A stretch of DNA of 64,000 nt from Accumulibacter sp003538495 (GCF_029255145.1 NZ_JAPUVQ010000150.1:26727-90726); one strand, 5' to 3'. Positions 25,501-34,128 are shown, numbered from the stretch's first letter. The notes: generated by a model from the letters alone, not told the origin. Translations and numbers: made by a program.

Positions 25501-27741
25501 AAGCTGCGTTACGGCACCGACGCCTACGACATCTATGGCCGGGTCATCGAGAAGATGGACGGCAGCAAGGGCAAGCTCAAGTTCGGCGGCGACCAGGCGC
25601 CCAAACCAACGCGCAGCATGCCCAGGAAAGTTCGTCTGGTCGACCTGTTCAGCGGCCCGCTGCTGCTCGACCAGCAGGGCGAAGCAGAAGTCTCGCTGGC
25701 GGTTCCGGACTTCAACGGCAGCCTGCGGCTGATGGCCGTGGTCGCCAGCGGCGAGCGCTTCGGGATGCAGGAGGCCGAGCTGACGGTGGTCGCCCCGCTG
25801 GTCGTCGAGCTGGCGACGCCGCGTTTCCTGTCGGTCGGCGACAGCGCGGTGCTGGCGCTCGACGTGCAGAATCTGGCCGGCAGCACGCAGGAGATCAGGC
25901 TGCTGGTCAGCAACAGCGATGGCCTGCTGGTCAAGGACGGCGAGCAGCGGTTCACGCTCAAGGACCAGCAGAAGCGGACCCTGCGGATCCCGATCGAAGC
26001 CGGAACGGCGATCGGGTTGACCGAGGTGCAGGTGCGCGTCGACAGCCCGCGGATCCGGATCAACCGCAGCTTCGCGCTGCAGGTGCAGGCGCTGACGCCC
26101 CGGCAGTCCGTGATCAAGCGCCTGCTGGTTGGCGCCGGCGAAAGCGTCGAACTGCGCGAGGCCGAGCTGGGCGGCTTCGTTCGCCAGAGCGTCGCGGCGA
26201 CGCTGGCGGTGTCGAACCGCGCGCCGATCGACGTCCGCAGCGCCGTGCAGGGGCTGCTGAGCTACCCCTACGGTTGCGCCGAACAGACCACCAGCGGCGC
26301 CTACCCGTACGTCTTGATCGACGAAGCGGCAGCCAGGGACTTCGCGCTCAAGCCCTTCACCAAGGCCCAGCGCGCTACGATGGTCGACCAGGCGATCGCG
26401 CGCCTGGCCGGGATGCAGGCCGCCAACGGCGGCTTCAGCCTGTGGGGCAATCTTGGCGAGTACCAGTACTGGCTCTCGGCCTACGTCACCAACTTCCTGC
26501 TCGACGCGCGCGAGCAGGGCTTCAGCGTCCCGCCGGAGGTCGAGAAGCGTGCTGTCGAATTCCTGCTCAAGGGGCTGCAGGAGGGCGTCGCCGGGCTGTC
26601 CCGCGGCGCCGTCACATATAACCAGAACTCGGTCTGGAACGACCACCGCTACGCCGGTTCCGGCCGCTTCGCGGTGCTCGCCTACGGCGCCTACGTGCTG
26701 GCGCGCCAGAGCAAGGCACCGCTATCGACCCTGCGCCAGCTGCACGAGTCGCAGGCCGCCGCGCATTCGGGGCTGGCGCTGGTTCATCTCGGCCTGGCAC
26801 TGAAGCTGATGGGCGACGAGACGCGCGCAACCAGCGCCATCGAAGCGGGTCTGATCAAGCCGCGCGTTGGCCCGAGCCACGCCTGGTGGGGTGATTACGG
26901 CAGCAGTCTGCGCGACTGGGCGCTGACCTACGTCCTGCTCGACAAGCACCGGCTGACGCCCGCAGGGCGCGAGAACCTGCTGGCCCAGGTCGCCGGCGAA
27001 ATGCAGGGCAAGCGCTACTACAGCACGCAGGAGAAGCTGGCGCTGTTTCTGATGGGGCGCAGTTTCCTCGGCGAGCCTGGCCGGGAGTGGACCGCCGAAA
27101 CGGTATCGGCCGGCAGGACGCAGGCAATCGGGGGCACGGGAACGCAGTTCCTGCCCTTGTCTGCAGAGCAGCTGGCAGCCGGCGTCAGGATCGGCAACAC
27201 CAGCAAGGAGCGCCTGTATATCGAACTGCAGGTCGCCGGCAACCCGGTCAACATGCCTGCCGCACGACGCGAGGCCTTCGACCTCAAGCGCGACTGGTTT
27301 GCCGCCGACGGCAAACCGCTCGACGGTCGCCCGCTGCGCGTCGGCGAAACGGCGATCGTTCGTCTGCAGGTCAAGACGCCAGGCCGTTACGCCAACGGCC
27401 TGGTGGTCGACCACATCCCGGCGGGTCTGGAAATCGAAAACGCCAACATCGTCCAGGGCGAGCAGTCGGTGGTCACCGTCGACGGCGTCGATCCGCGGCA
27501 GGCGATGCTGCATGGCGACATCCGGCACGTCGAGTTCCGCGACGACCGCTTCGTCGTCGCCGCCCGGATCGCCGGTCAGATGCAGTTCTTCTACCGCGTT
27601 CGCGTCGTCACCCCGGGACGCTTCGTGGTCCCACCGAGCTACGCCGAAGACATGTACCAGCCGGAGATTTTCGGGCTGGCCGGCGGTGGCGAGACGCTGG
27701 TGATTGGCGATGGGCGCGAAGCCGGCACTGGCCCGAAATGA
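22594..27741 (+). CDS. Bacterial alpha-2-macroglobulin with thioester motif (YfhM type)
   Basis: A 1715-aa envelope protease-trap homologue. The N-terminal hydrophobic segment (ALAAVALAIAGFLAIG) is a signal or anchor with no lipobox Cys. Macroglobulin-like domains fill the first 1100 residues or so. The thioester motif is PYGCAEQTT with Cys1228 and Gln1231, so covalent capture should be possible; an alpha-toroid domain follows (ANGGFSLWGNLGEYQYW) and then the receptor-like C-terminal domain. Two acidic low-complexity inserts (about residues 95-125 and 250-270) are unusual. The pbpC gene follows at 96 bp, matching the known A2M-PBP1C pairing proposed to defend and repair the periplasm. Confidence 0.95.
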   Translation: MRSGRHIRQRGRAAIHAALAAVALAIAGFLAIGNLPQQAKDQTATAGVRFEVVDGANRELDGSPALALSFSLPLDSKQNYDQFVQVLEMPPAATTATARRDDEQGDDQQGDEERPTTGASTSSAPEDTRLDGGQPVSGAWVVGDNPHLLFFPRIKPQARYLVRVQPGLMARNGDQLDQEARFSIRTAAVAPAFYFASRGMVLPAAQNGGLPVTTVNVPEVDIQFLKVKPDQLAAFLEKVVARGKPTAVAATGEQGAADDEEGDGNGYYGSGTRLKGAVSYWELDQLQQLTTSAFVGRFLTEQQANRRRVTFIPVESIAALREPGIYVAVMSQPNRFRGDYQTTYFYVSDLGLHLRQYANGGADAYLSSLTDGKPRAGVEVSWVDRLGKALARAETDGDGRASFAEKPPGARVLVARKGEQMSLIGLREPALDLAEFDIAGMPYVPVRLFAYSGRNLYRPGERFDVSVIARDADGHPVPSQPIQATLRRPDGKAQWTANWQPEPAFAGYYRRAIDLPVDAATGSWQLELRADPAARVAGSSMPFAVEEFLPERMKLDLSSASERLAGESAWQIEVSGRYLYGAPAAGNTLVGVVTSERNRNPLAEKLPGFVFGDADEEQLKSRSELPGREMDDQGRATVEVDLTTVAKHRSPFTVRATLSLLESGGRPVVRSIERAFWPAPVLVGLRPLFVGAYAREGAPADFEVVRTDASGALQAANALPVRLFREDRHYYWRFDDQRGWHSGFSETDELVATTQVSVAAGGRGKLSLPLRYGRYRVEVFDPETRQTTRYRFYAGWSAKDDETQGVRPDRVALKLDKASYRAGDTARLTITPPHAGEALVTVEGDRGLWVRRLTVGADSKTIDIPLDKAWQRHDLYATVMVLRPGDSSEKVTPARALGVAYLPLDRDQRKLAVTIDAPRKMEPEQPLKVRIKVPEAKGRQAMVTLSAVDVGILNITRFVSPDPFAFFFAKLRYGTDAYDIYGRVIEKMDGSKGKLKFGGDQAPKPTRSMPRKVRLVDLFSGPLLLDQQGEAEVSLAVPDFNGSLRLMAVVASGERFGMQEAELTVVAPLVVELATPRFLSVGDSAVLALDVQNLAGSTQEIRLLVSNSDGLLVKDGEQRFTLKDQQKRTLRIPIEAGTAIGLTEVQVRVDSPRIRINRSFALQVQALTPRQSVIKRLLVGAGESVELREAELGGFVRQSVAATLAVSNRAPIDVRSAVQGLLSYPYGCAEQTTSGAYPYVLIDEAAARDFALKPFTKAQRATMVDQAIARLAGMQAANGGFSLWGNLGEYQYWLSAYVTNFLLDAREQGFSVPPEVEKRAVEFLLKGLQEGVAGLSRGAVTYNQNSVWNDHRYAGSGRFAVLAYGAYVLARQSKAPLSTLRQLHESQAAAHSGLALVHLGLALKLMGDETRATSAIEAGLIKPRVGPSHAWWGDYGSSLRDWALTYVLLDKHRLTPAGRENLLAQVAGEMQGKRYYSTQEKLALFLMGRSFLGEPGREWTAETVSAGRTQAIGGTGTQFLPLSAEQLAAGVRIGNTSKERLYIELQVAGNPVNMPAARREAFDLKRDWFAADGKPLDGRPLRVGETAIVRLQVKTPGRYANGLVVDHIPAGLEIENANIVQGEQSVVTVDGVDPRQAMLHGDIRHVEFRDDRFVVAARIAGQMQFFYRVRVVTPGRFVVPPSYAEDMYQPEIFGLAGGGETLVIGDGREAGTGPK
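22893..22928 (+). repeat. 15-bp imperfect tandem repeat encoding an acidic insert
   Basis: Two 15-bp units starting at 22893 and 22908 (GACGATGAGCAAGGC and GACGACCAGCAAGGC) and a partial third at 22923 encode a D/E/Q-rich linker in the alpha-2-macroglobulin gene. Confidence 0.65.
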
Positions 27742-27837
27742 GGCGTCGAGGCGGCGCGTAGCCGGGGCGAAGACGCGTGGCTCCGGTGCCGCACGAGTCG
27801 TTTCGGGCGGTGCAGGGATGAGGCCTGGCACGCGCTG

Positions 27838-30156
27838 ATGGCGTCCACGCTACGGCAGCCGACAGGCGCTCTGCGGCTATCGCTCGCCGCCGTGCTTGCC
27901 GCGCTCCTGGTCGCCGACCAACTCCTGCCACCGCCGCTGCCCGGGCGCTCCGCGGCGCACGCCCAGGTCGTTCTCGCGCGTGACGGCACACCGCTGCGCG
28001 CCTTCCCCGACCACGCACACGTCTGGCGCCACCCGGTACCCATCGAAGAGGTCTCGCCGCGCTACATCGAGGCGCTGGTCGCCTACGAGGACCGCGGTTT
28101 CTGGTGGCATCCGGGGGTCAACCCGTGGGCGCTGCTGCGCGCAGGCGGGCAATGGCTGCGGCATGGGCAGATCGTCTCCGGCGGCTCGACCTTGACCATG
28201 CAGGTGGCGCGCCTGCTCGAACCGACGCCCCATACCCTCGTCGGCAAGCTGCGGCAGGTCGCACGCGCCGTACAGCTCGAACTGCGGCTCTCGAAACGCG
28301 AGATTCTCGAACTGTACCTCGGCTACGCACCGATGGGCGGCGTCCTCGAAGGCGTCGAGGCCGCGAGCCGCGCGTATCTCGGCAAGCCGGCGCAACGACT
28401 GAGCGAATCGGAAGCGGCACTGCTGGCCGTGCTGCCGCAGGCGCCGTCACGATTGCGACCGGATCGCTACCCGGACCGGGCCCGCCAGGCCCGGGACAAG
28501 GTACTCGATCGCCTGCAGTCGCGCTGGAGCGCCGCGGCGATCGCCGACGCACGCCAGGAACCGGTGATCGCCCAGGCCATCCGTGAGCCGCTGCTGGCGC
28601 CGCTGCTGGCAGAACGCCTGCGACGGCTGCAGCCGCACGCCGCGCTCGTCCACTCGACCCTCGATGCAGGGATGCAGCAGACCGTCGAACAACTGCTCTC
28701 GGGCCGCCTGGCGGTGCTGCCACCGCGGGTATCGATGGCCGCGCTGGTGGTCGACAACGCCACCCTGGAGGTTCGCGCCTACGCCGGCTCAGCCGATTTC
28801 TCCGACGATGACCGCTTTGCGCACGTGGACATGGTGCAGGCGGCGCGCTCACCGGGTTCGACGCTGAAACCCTTCCTCTACGGACTGGCGCTCGACGAGG
28901 GGCTGACGCATTCCGAGTCGCTGCTGGCTGACGTACCGCAGTCGTTCTCGGGCTATCAGCCCGGCAACTTCCAGGCCAACTTCAGTGGCCCGGTCAGCGC
29001 CTCGGAAGCCTTGCGCAAGTCGCTCAACGTGCCGGCGGTCGAAGTCCTCGAACGGCTCGGACCGGCGCGTTTCGTTTCGCTGCTGCGCCGCGGCGGCCTG
29101 AAGCTGGAGTTGCCGCGCGGCGCCACGCCAAATCTCAGCGTCATCCTCGGTGGCACGGCGGTCACCCTCGAAGGGCTGGTCGGCGCCTACACCGCGCTGG
29201 CCCGCGCCGGGGTCAGCGGCCAGCCGCGCTACTTTACCGATGCCCCGCGCGAAGAAGCACGGATGATGAGCGCCGGCGCCGCCTTCATCATCCGCGACGT
29301 CCTCGAAGCCGGCGGGCCGCTGGCTCGCCTGGTAGACGAGGGGGTCGGCGAACGCCGCGGCATTGCCTGGAAAACCGGCACCAGCTTCGGCTTCCGCGAC
29401 GCCTGGGCGGTCGGCGTCAGCGACCAGTTCACCGTCGGCGTCTGGATCGGCCGGCCCGATGGCACGCCGAATCCCGGTTTCTTCGGCGCCAACATCGCCG
29501 CGCCGCTGCTGGTCGACATCTTCTCGGTGATCGACGAGGCGCCGCCGCGGCCGCGAACTCCGCCAGCCAGCGTCTCGGCGGCAAGCATCTGCTGGCCGCT
29601 GGGTGCGCGCAGCGATTCGACCCCGCCCGAACTGTGCCATCAGCAAAGGACGGCCTGGATCCTCAACGGGACCACCCCACCGACCTTCCCCGATCGCCTG
29701 CGCGGCGGCGGCTCGCGCTATACCGACTACCGCGATGCGGCGAGCGGCCTGCGCGTCCGCGCCGCATGCGCCAGCGGCGAGATGCTGGCCGTCGGCATGG
29801 CTCGCTGGCCGGCGGCCCTCGAACCATGGCTCGACGCGGCTACCCGCCAACGCGCACTACCTCCGGCATGGACTCCAGCTTGCAGTAGCGCGAGCGGTCC
29901 CGACGGCGGCTTGCGAATCGTCGGCGTCAGCGACGGCGAAACCATCCGCCGCGCCGGCAACGGCCCGGCGCCCGAGCTGCGTCTCGAAGCGCGCGGCGGC
30001 CAGCAGGAACTGATCTGGCTGCTGAACGGCCGCCAGATTGGCCGGGTGCCGGCCGGGCACGCGCTGCAACAGCGATTCCGCGACGCCGGGCGCTACCAGA
30101 TCACGGTGATGGACGACGCCGGTCGCTACGACCGGGTCGAAATCAGCGTCCGCTGA
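27838..30156 (+). CDS. pbpC: Penicillin-binding protein 1C (bifunctional transglycosylase/transpeptidase)
   Basis: A 772-aa class A PBP. There is one N-terminal membrane segment (about residues 13-30), then a GT51 domain (about 45-225) with the catalytic Glu in YEDRGFWWHPGV and GGSTLTMQVARLLE. The transpeptidase domain has Ser341 in SPGSTLKPF (SxxK), SLNVP (SxN) and KTGTS at 512-514. A C-terminal PBP1C-type domain (about 680-772) has a beta fold ending in ITVMDDAGRYDRVEISV. It is paired with the upstream A2M gene as in many Proteobacteria. E. coli PBP1C is known to have weak transpeptidase function; here all catalytic motifs look intact. Confidence 0.95.
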   Translation: MASTLRQPTGALRLSLAAVLAALLVADQLLPPPLPGRSAAHAQVVLARDGTPLRAFPDHAHVWRHPVPIEEVSPRYIEALVAYEDRGFWWHPGVNPWALLRAGGQWLRHGQIVSGGSTLTMQVARLLEPTPHTLVGKLRQVARAVQLELRLSKREILELYLGYAPMGGVLEGVEAASRAYLGKPAQRLSESEAALLAVLPQAPSRLRPDRYPDRARQARDKVLDRLQSRWSAAAIADARQEPVIAQAIREPLLAPLLAERLRRLQPHAALVHSTLDAGMQQTVEQLLSGRLAVLPPRVSMAALVVDNATLEVRAYAGSADFSDDDRFAHVDMVQAARSPGSTLKPFLYGLALDEGLTHSESLLADVPQSFSGYQPGNFQANFSGPVSASEALRKSLNVPAVEVLERLGPARFVSLLRRGGLKLELPRGATPNLSVILGGTAVTLEGLVGAYTALARAGVSGQPRYFTDAPREEARMMSAGAAFIIRDVLEAGGPLARLVDEGVGERRGIAWKTGTSFGFRDAWAVGVSDQFTVGVWIGRPDGTPNPGFFGANIAAPLLVDIFSVIDEAPPRPRTPPASVSAASICWPLGARSDSTPPELCHQQRTAWILNGTTPPTFPDRLRGGGSRYTDYRDAASGLRVRAACASGEMLAVGMARWPAALEPWLDAATRQRALPPAWTPACSSASGPDGGLRIVGVSDGETIRRAGNGPAPELRLEARGGQQELIWLLNGRQIGRVPAGHALQQRFRDAGRYQITVMDDAGRYDRVEISVR

Positions 30157-30163
30157 GCGCCAG

Positions 30164-30208
30164 GCCGACGCGGGGGCAGCGTCGGCACCGCACCCTGTGC
30201 GCGGGTGC
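30164..30208 (+). terminator. Tandem hairpins after pbpC
   Basis: The first hairpin has 8-bp arms GCCGACGC (30164-30171) and GCGTCGGC (30179-30186). A second, GCACCC/GGGTGC, follows at about 30190-30208 and is followed by a short TTTT run near 30213. Likely the pbpC terminator; strength unknown. Confidence 0.5.
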
Positions 30209-30239
30209 ACCCGTTTTCCTCGGTTGACCTGCGGTGCGG

Positions 30240-30530
30240 TTCGTTGATCGTCCACCCCGCATCGCCAGCGTGCTGCTTGCCACGTCCGGACAAATCGCCC
30301 GCACGCTTGACCGACTACGGTCTCCACGCACTGATCATCGCGGGGGTGCGCCCTGTACTCCGACGACCGCTCACCCGGAGTCGTCTCGCCCGACAAGGCC
30401 GCCATCGCCACTTGCGCTGTGAACTGCGCACGGTGTTGCTTGCGTACCGTGCTCATCGTTCACGTCCCTTCGGTCCGGTCGGGCTTCGCGTAAGCAACTG
30501 TCCAATAGAGCGGTACCGCCGCATCGGGCA
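30240..30530 (-). mobile_element. Decayed 5' fragment of an IS3-family insertion sequence
   Basis: On the minus strand an ATG at 30454-30456 opens a frame reading RKQHRAQFTAQVAMAALSGE, closely like the helix-turn-helix opening of IS3-family OrfA (KQ-x-AEFKAQVALAALRGE). About 35 codons in, the similarity moves to another frame (MISAWRP, then a stop, then SVKRAGDL), matching the expected Q-I-x-x-W-K segment. A frameshift and a nonsense codon therefore break it. Upstream, CTATTGGACAG near 30499-30509 (minus) resembles IS3-type ends. No OrfB is left. Limits are approximate. Confidence 0.55.
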
Positions 30531-30642
30531 CGGGGTGACGCGCATCCGACAACTGGCCGATCATTCCGACGAAACCCGCACCGGGAAGGTGAGCGGCCAG
30601 ATAAACGTCGCAATCGTCGAAGCTGGTGCTTGTCAGCGGCAA
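30460..30642 (-). pseudogene. Short unrecognised ORF running into the IS fragment
   Basis: A TTG-initiated frame of 60 codons directly downstream of the aldolase stop. Its codon use is coding-like through DCDVYLAAHLPGAGFVGMIG, while its last part (PLYWTVAYAKPDRTEGT) appears to be read from the IS end. I read it as the start or middle of a gene truncated by the insertion, or a chance ORF. No family is recognised. Confidence 0.3.
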
Positions 30643-30664
30643 CGAGTCGATCGGCCAGCCCCCC

Positions 30665-31426
30665 TTACGACCGGAAGCCAGGGTCGATGCGATCGACCTT
30701 GCGCAGCAGCGCCGGCCACGCCAGCCCGCCGCCCGCGCCCTTGGTGACCTGCTGCCACTGCAGTTGCGCACCCTCGACGATGTGGGGGCTGATTAGTGTG
30801 AGTTCTCCGCCCGCTTGAGCGCGCACCTGCATCATGCAGCTGGTCTCGAAAAAATACATGGCGACGAAAGCTTCGGAAACCGATTCGCCGACCGTGAGCA
30901 GGCCATGATTGCGGAGCATGATAAAGCGCTTGTCGCCAAGGTCGCGCACCAGCCGCGGCTTTTCGTCCTGGTTGAGCGCGACGCCTTCGTAGTCGTGGTA
31001 GGCGAGTGACGACAAGACGAAAATCGAGTGCTGCGAGATCGGCAGGACGCCGCGCGCTTGTGCCGATACGGCGACACCATTGACGCTGTGCACGTGCAGG
31101 ACGCACTGGGCGTCCTCGCGCGCCGCATGAATGGCGCTGTGAATGGTGAATCCGGCGGGGTTGATCTCGTAGGGGCTGTCCATCACCTTTTTCCCCTCCA
31201 GGTCCACCTTGACCAGTCCCGACGCGGTGATCTCGCTGAACATCAGCCCGTAGGGATTGATCAGAAAGTGGTGTTCCGGTCCCGGTACGCGGGCCGAAAT
31301 GTGGGTGAAGATCAGATCATCCCAGCCGAACAGCGCGACCAGTCGGTAACAGGCCGCGAGATTGACACGTTGCTCCCATTCGGCCTCGCTGACGAGGGCT
31401 TGAACGTCGGTCCTTGGCTTGCTCAT
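30665..31426 (-). CDS. Class II aldolase/adducin family protein
   Basis: A 253-aa single-domain member. The zinc His residues are visible in VLHVHSVNGVAV (HxH) and in IMLRNHGLLTVGES. The N-terminus FGWDDLIFTHISARVPGPEHHFLINP is split here only for length and matches the family. Members include fuculose- and ribulose-phosphate aldolases as well as uncharacterised proteins active on unphosphorylated substrates; this version resembles the latter adducin-like group. The start is ATG 31426 with upstream ggaaa; the upstream open frame is not family-like. It lies about 100 bp downstream of the amidohydrolase on the same strand. Confidence 0.92.
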   Translation of the reverse strand: MSKPRTDVQALVSEAEWEQRVNLAACYRLVALFGWDDLIFTHISARVPGPEHHFLINPYGLMFSEITASGLVKVDLEGKKVMDSPYEINPAGFTIHSAIHAAREDAQCVLHVHSVNGVAVSAQARGVLPISQHSIFVLSSLAYHDYEGVALNQDEKPRLVRDLGDKRFIMLRNHGLLTVGESVSEAFVAMYFFETSCMMQVRAQAGGELTLISPHIVEGAQLQWQQVTKGAGGGLAWPALLRKVDRIDPGFRS

Positions 31427-31525
31427 GGCGGATTTCCTTTCGGGCAAGTGTGGCGGAGGGGAAGGAGTCGTCACTGCGTCCGGTCGCGCGGCGGAACGCA
31501 AGCGACGAAGCTCGGAAGGGAGATT

Positions 31526-33256
31526 CTAATGCGTCGCCGCGGACTGCGGCCCGCGCACCAGCCGTCCCGGCAGCGCACCGGTTGGCACTCCGCGGCGATG
31601 GACGATGCTACCACCGACGATGGTCGCGGCGTAGCCATCGGCACGCTGCACCAAGCGCCTCCCGCCGGCCGGCAGGTCGTATACCGCCTCGGGAGCATGC
31701 AGACGCAGATGGTCGAGATCAATCACGTTCAGATCGGCCTTGTAACCGGCAGCAATGCGGCCGCGGTCGAGCAGTCCCACCGCACGCGCGGTATCCTGGC
31801 TGAGCCATTTGACGACCTGCGGCAGCGGCAGGCGCTCGCCACGGGTGCGGTCGCGAAGCCAGTGCGTCAGCATGAAAGTCGGATAACTGCCGTCGCAGAT
31901 GGTACCGCAGTGCGCACCGCCGTCCCCGAGTCCGAGAACTGCCCCCGGGTGTCGCATCATCGCCAGCGACGAGTCGAGCGATCCGTGCTCGTAGTTGCAC
32001 AAGGTGACGTAGAGGTTGTTCTTGCCGTCGCGCTCGAGCATCAGGTCGTAGACCAGCTCTTCGGGCGTCACCCCGGCGCGCTCGGCCCGCGCGGCGATAC
32101 TCTGATCGAAAGGCTGCTCGTAGTCGGGCGGGTCGCCGAGGATGAACACATGCTCGAACTCGCGCGCCAGGCGCCCGAGGACGATAGGCGGGTTGGGGTC
32201 TGCCGACTCGGCCAGGATGCGCGCCTTCACCTCCGGAAGGCCGAGTACGCGAATCCGTTCCGCGAACGGCAGGCCGGCCAGTTTCACGTAGGACTCGCAG
32301 GTATAGAAGGTATTGAGCGTCAGTTCGTGTCCAAGCATCACGCCGATCGCCCGGCTCAGCACCTGCGCCTTGATCGGCAGACCGGCAGACGTCGACTCGG
32401 CCGCCCAGTCGAGCACCTCGCGCCAGCGCAGCGTCATCGGGCCGTAACCGCCTTCGAGCAGCGAGACCGACAAGGGCCTTCCCGAGCGCTCGACCATCCG
32501 GCGCAACAAGGCCAGCGTCCGATCCGGATCGTCGAAGTCGGTGATCAGCTGCATCGCGCCCTTGCCGCACTCCTTCAGCGCCAGCGCCAGTGCCCGCAGT
32601 TCGTCCTCGGCGGCGGCGAAACTTGGTGTCGACTTGCCGTCACTGGATCGATGGAAGAAGGTGCGCGAGGTCGACACGCCCATTGCGCCCGCCTCCACGG
32701 CCTCGCGCACAATGCGCGCCATCTGCTGCAGTTCCTCGACGGTCGCCGGCTCGCGGTCGGCTCCGCGCTGCCCCATCACGTAGACCCGGACCGGTGCATG
32801 CGGAATGTAGGCGCAGACATCCATGTCGTAGTGGCGACTGGCCAGGAGATCAAGGTACTGGGGATAGGTCTCCCAGGTCCACGGCAAACCCTCCACCAGA
32901 ACCGGATGCGGGATGTCCTCGACACCTTCCATCAGGCCGATCAGCATCTCGTGCTGATCGGGTCGGCATGGCGCGAAGCCAACACCGCAGTTGCCCATCA
33001 CTACCGTTGTCACCCCGTGATACGACGACGGCACCAGCCGATTCTCCCAAGTGACCTGCCCGTCGTAGTGGGTGTGGATGTCGACGAAACCGGGGGTGAC
33101 CACCTGACCGCGGGCGTCGATCTCGTCACGCGCGCGGCCGACGACTTCGCCGACCTCGACGATCCGCCCGGCCGCAATACCGACATCCGCCTTGAAGGCC
33201 TCTGCGCCCGCTCCGTCAACCACCAGGCCACCTGCCAGATCCATTGCGTGTGCCAT
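31526..33256 (-). CDS. N-acyl-D-amino-acid deacylase-like amidohydrolase
   Basis: A 576-aa metal-dependent amidohydrolase of the D-aminoacylase branch. Metal ligands: VDIHTHYDGQVTWE near residue 65, then conserved His/Asp in LGDGGAHCGTICDGS near residue 465. The N-terminal beta-sandwich (LAGGLVVDGAGAEAFKADVGI) and C-terminal GYKADLNVIDLD fit the family. Related enzymes deacylate N-acyl-D-amino acids or dihydropyrimidine-like substrates; the natural substrate is unknown. The start ATG at 33256 has a ggagg ribosome site, and 47 further upstream codons are not family-like. Confidence 0.9.
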   Translation of the reverse strand: MAHAMDLAGGLVVDGAGAEAFKADVGIAAGRIVEVGEVVGRARDEIDARGQVVTPGFVDIHTHYDGQVTWENRLVPSSYHGVTTVVMGNCGVGFAPCRPDQHEMLIGLMEGVEDIPHPVLVEGLPWTWETYPQYLDLLASRHYDMDVCAYIPHAPVRVYVMGQRGADREPATVEELQQMARIVREAVEAGAMGVSTSRTFFHRSSDGKSTPSFAAAEDELRALALALKECGKGAMQLITDFDDPDRTLALLRRMVERSGRPLSVSLLEGGYGPMTLRWREVLDWAAESTSAGLPIKAQVLSRAIGVMLGHELTLNTFYTCESYVKLAGLPFAERIRVLGLPEVKARILAESADPNPPIVLGRLAREFEHVFILGDPPDYEQPFDQSIAARAERAGVTPEELVYDLMLERDGKNNLYVTLCNYEHGSLDSSLAMMRHPGAVLGLGDGGAHCGTICDGSYPTFMLTHWLRDRTRGERLPLPQVVKWLSQDTARAVGLLDRGRIAAGYKADLNVIDLDHLRLHAPEAVYDLPAGGRRLVQRADGYAATIVGGSIVHRRGVPTGALPGRLVRGPQSAATH

Positions 33257-33460
33257 CGCCCGCCCTCCTTCGCTGCGCTCATCCCTGTCGCTTCGACTCG
33301 CCAAGGCGTGACTGCGTTCAGGACCGGGTGAGGCCGCTGCGACCGAGACCAGCGACACACGCTCGGACACCGCCCGGGCTGATGTTAGGCGAAGCACCCT
33401 ACTTTCTCCGGCGCATCCAGTCCATACTCTCGAACTCCCCCACCATCACGAGGAATGATC

Positions 33461-33613
33461 ATGACTCTTTGCCCAATTGCGATCGTCGCTGGCTGCCAGA
33501 AATGCCCCGCGTTCAAGGTCTGTCCGCTCAAGGGAGTGATCGGCGACTACCAGGCCCCCGAGCCCGATACCAAGAAACCCGCGTCCCCGAACGCCGGCAG
33601 CAGCCAGAAGTAG
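33461..33613 (+). CDS. Small Cys-rich protein, 50 aa
   Basis: MTLCPIAIVAGCQKCPAFKV begins a 50-residue product with four Cys in the first 23 positions (C4, C12, C15, C21), followed by PLKGVIGDY and a polar Lys/Pro tail. The CxxC and spacing could bind a metal or form disulfides. I believe similar small proteins occur in Rhodocyclales, but have no function for it. The ATG at 33461 has GAGGA at the right spacing; an ATG two codons earlier is less well placed. The next gene starts 11 bp after its stop, suggesting co-transcription. Confidence 0.65.
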   Translation: MTLCPIAIVAGCQKCPAFKVCPLKGVIGDYQAPEPDTKKPASPNAGSSQK

Positions 33614-33624
33614 GAAACGAGTCG

Positions 33625-34128
33625 ATGCCATCGAACGCAACCGGCGGCGCCGAGGAACCGGATGCAGCCGCCGCGGTGAACGAGCCGCGACTATGGATCA
33701 TCAACGGCTGGACTGCCCGCATCATCAAGAACGAAGACGATGAAGGATGGGCCGTGGCGATGATCAAGGAAGGCGAATCCGAGCCGGCGCTGGTTGGTCC
33801 GTGGACCATGGGTCGCGACAAGAAGAACCCGAAACCGCTGGACGTGTCGGCGTTCAACACGCTGGTCAAGACCGCCTCGGAAGTCCTGCGCCGTCACCAG
33901 CAACAGCTGCACGCGCTGTACCACAAGAGCGTCACGGTCGACGCGCCGTCCGGACGCATCACGGTGACGCTGGACATCGTTCCCGACGAATACGACCCGC
34001 ATGCCCTGTTGGCGGCAAACGACGCGCTTGGCGAACCATTGGCGCAGGTGCGCGTACCGCCGGGTTTCAAACTGAGCGTCAGCAGCGCCGGCGCATGGAT
34101 CGACGATGACTTCCGCAAGCCGCGCTGA
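33625..34128 (+). CDS. Uncharacterised 167-aa cytoplasmic protein
   Basis: No family recognised. It has a Trp-rich beginning of the conserved-looking part (RLWIINGWTARIIKNEDDEG), then DVSAFNTLVKTASEVLRRHQ, a helical segment, and a C-terminal half that looks like beta strands (RITVTLDIVPDEYDPHALLA). There is no signal peptide or TM segment. Ribosome site ggaaacg before ATG 33625. It lies 11 bp after the Cys-rich gene and 86 bp before a DUF1330 gene. GC-rich codon use like its neighbours supports a real gene. Confidence 0.75.
   Translation: MPSNATGGAEEPDAAAAVNEPRLWIINGWTARIIKNEDDEGWAVAMIKEGESEPALVGPWTMGRDKKNPKPLDVSAFNTLVKTASEVLRRHQQQLHALYHKSVTVDAPSGRITVTLDIVPDEYDPHALLAANDALGEPLAQVRVPPGFKLSVSSAGAWIDDDFRKPR

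Larger units (their letters stand above)
30157..30664. other. 508-bp gap between converging pbpC and aldolase holding decayed sequence
   Basis: This stretch holds a hairpin pair after pbpC, a degraded IS3-type fragment and a short ORF cut off by that fragment, each listed separately. No intact gene is supported. Confidence 0.6.

Noticed and set aside
23002..26646. Two long minus-strand ORFs (577 and 632 aa)
   Set aside because: Shadows of the alpha-2-macroglobulin gene, typical of high-GC DNA; no recognisable domain.
31028..33331. 767-aa plus-strand ORF
   Set aside because: Antisense to the aldolase and the D-aminoacylase-like gene, both of which have clear motifs.
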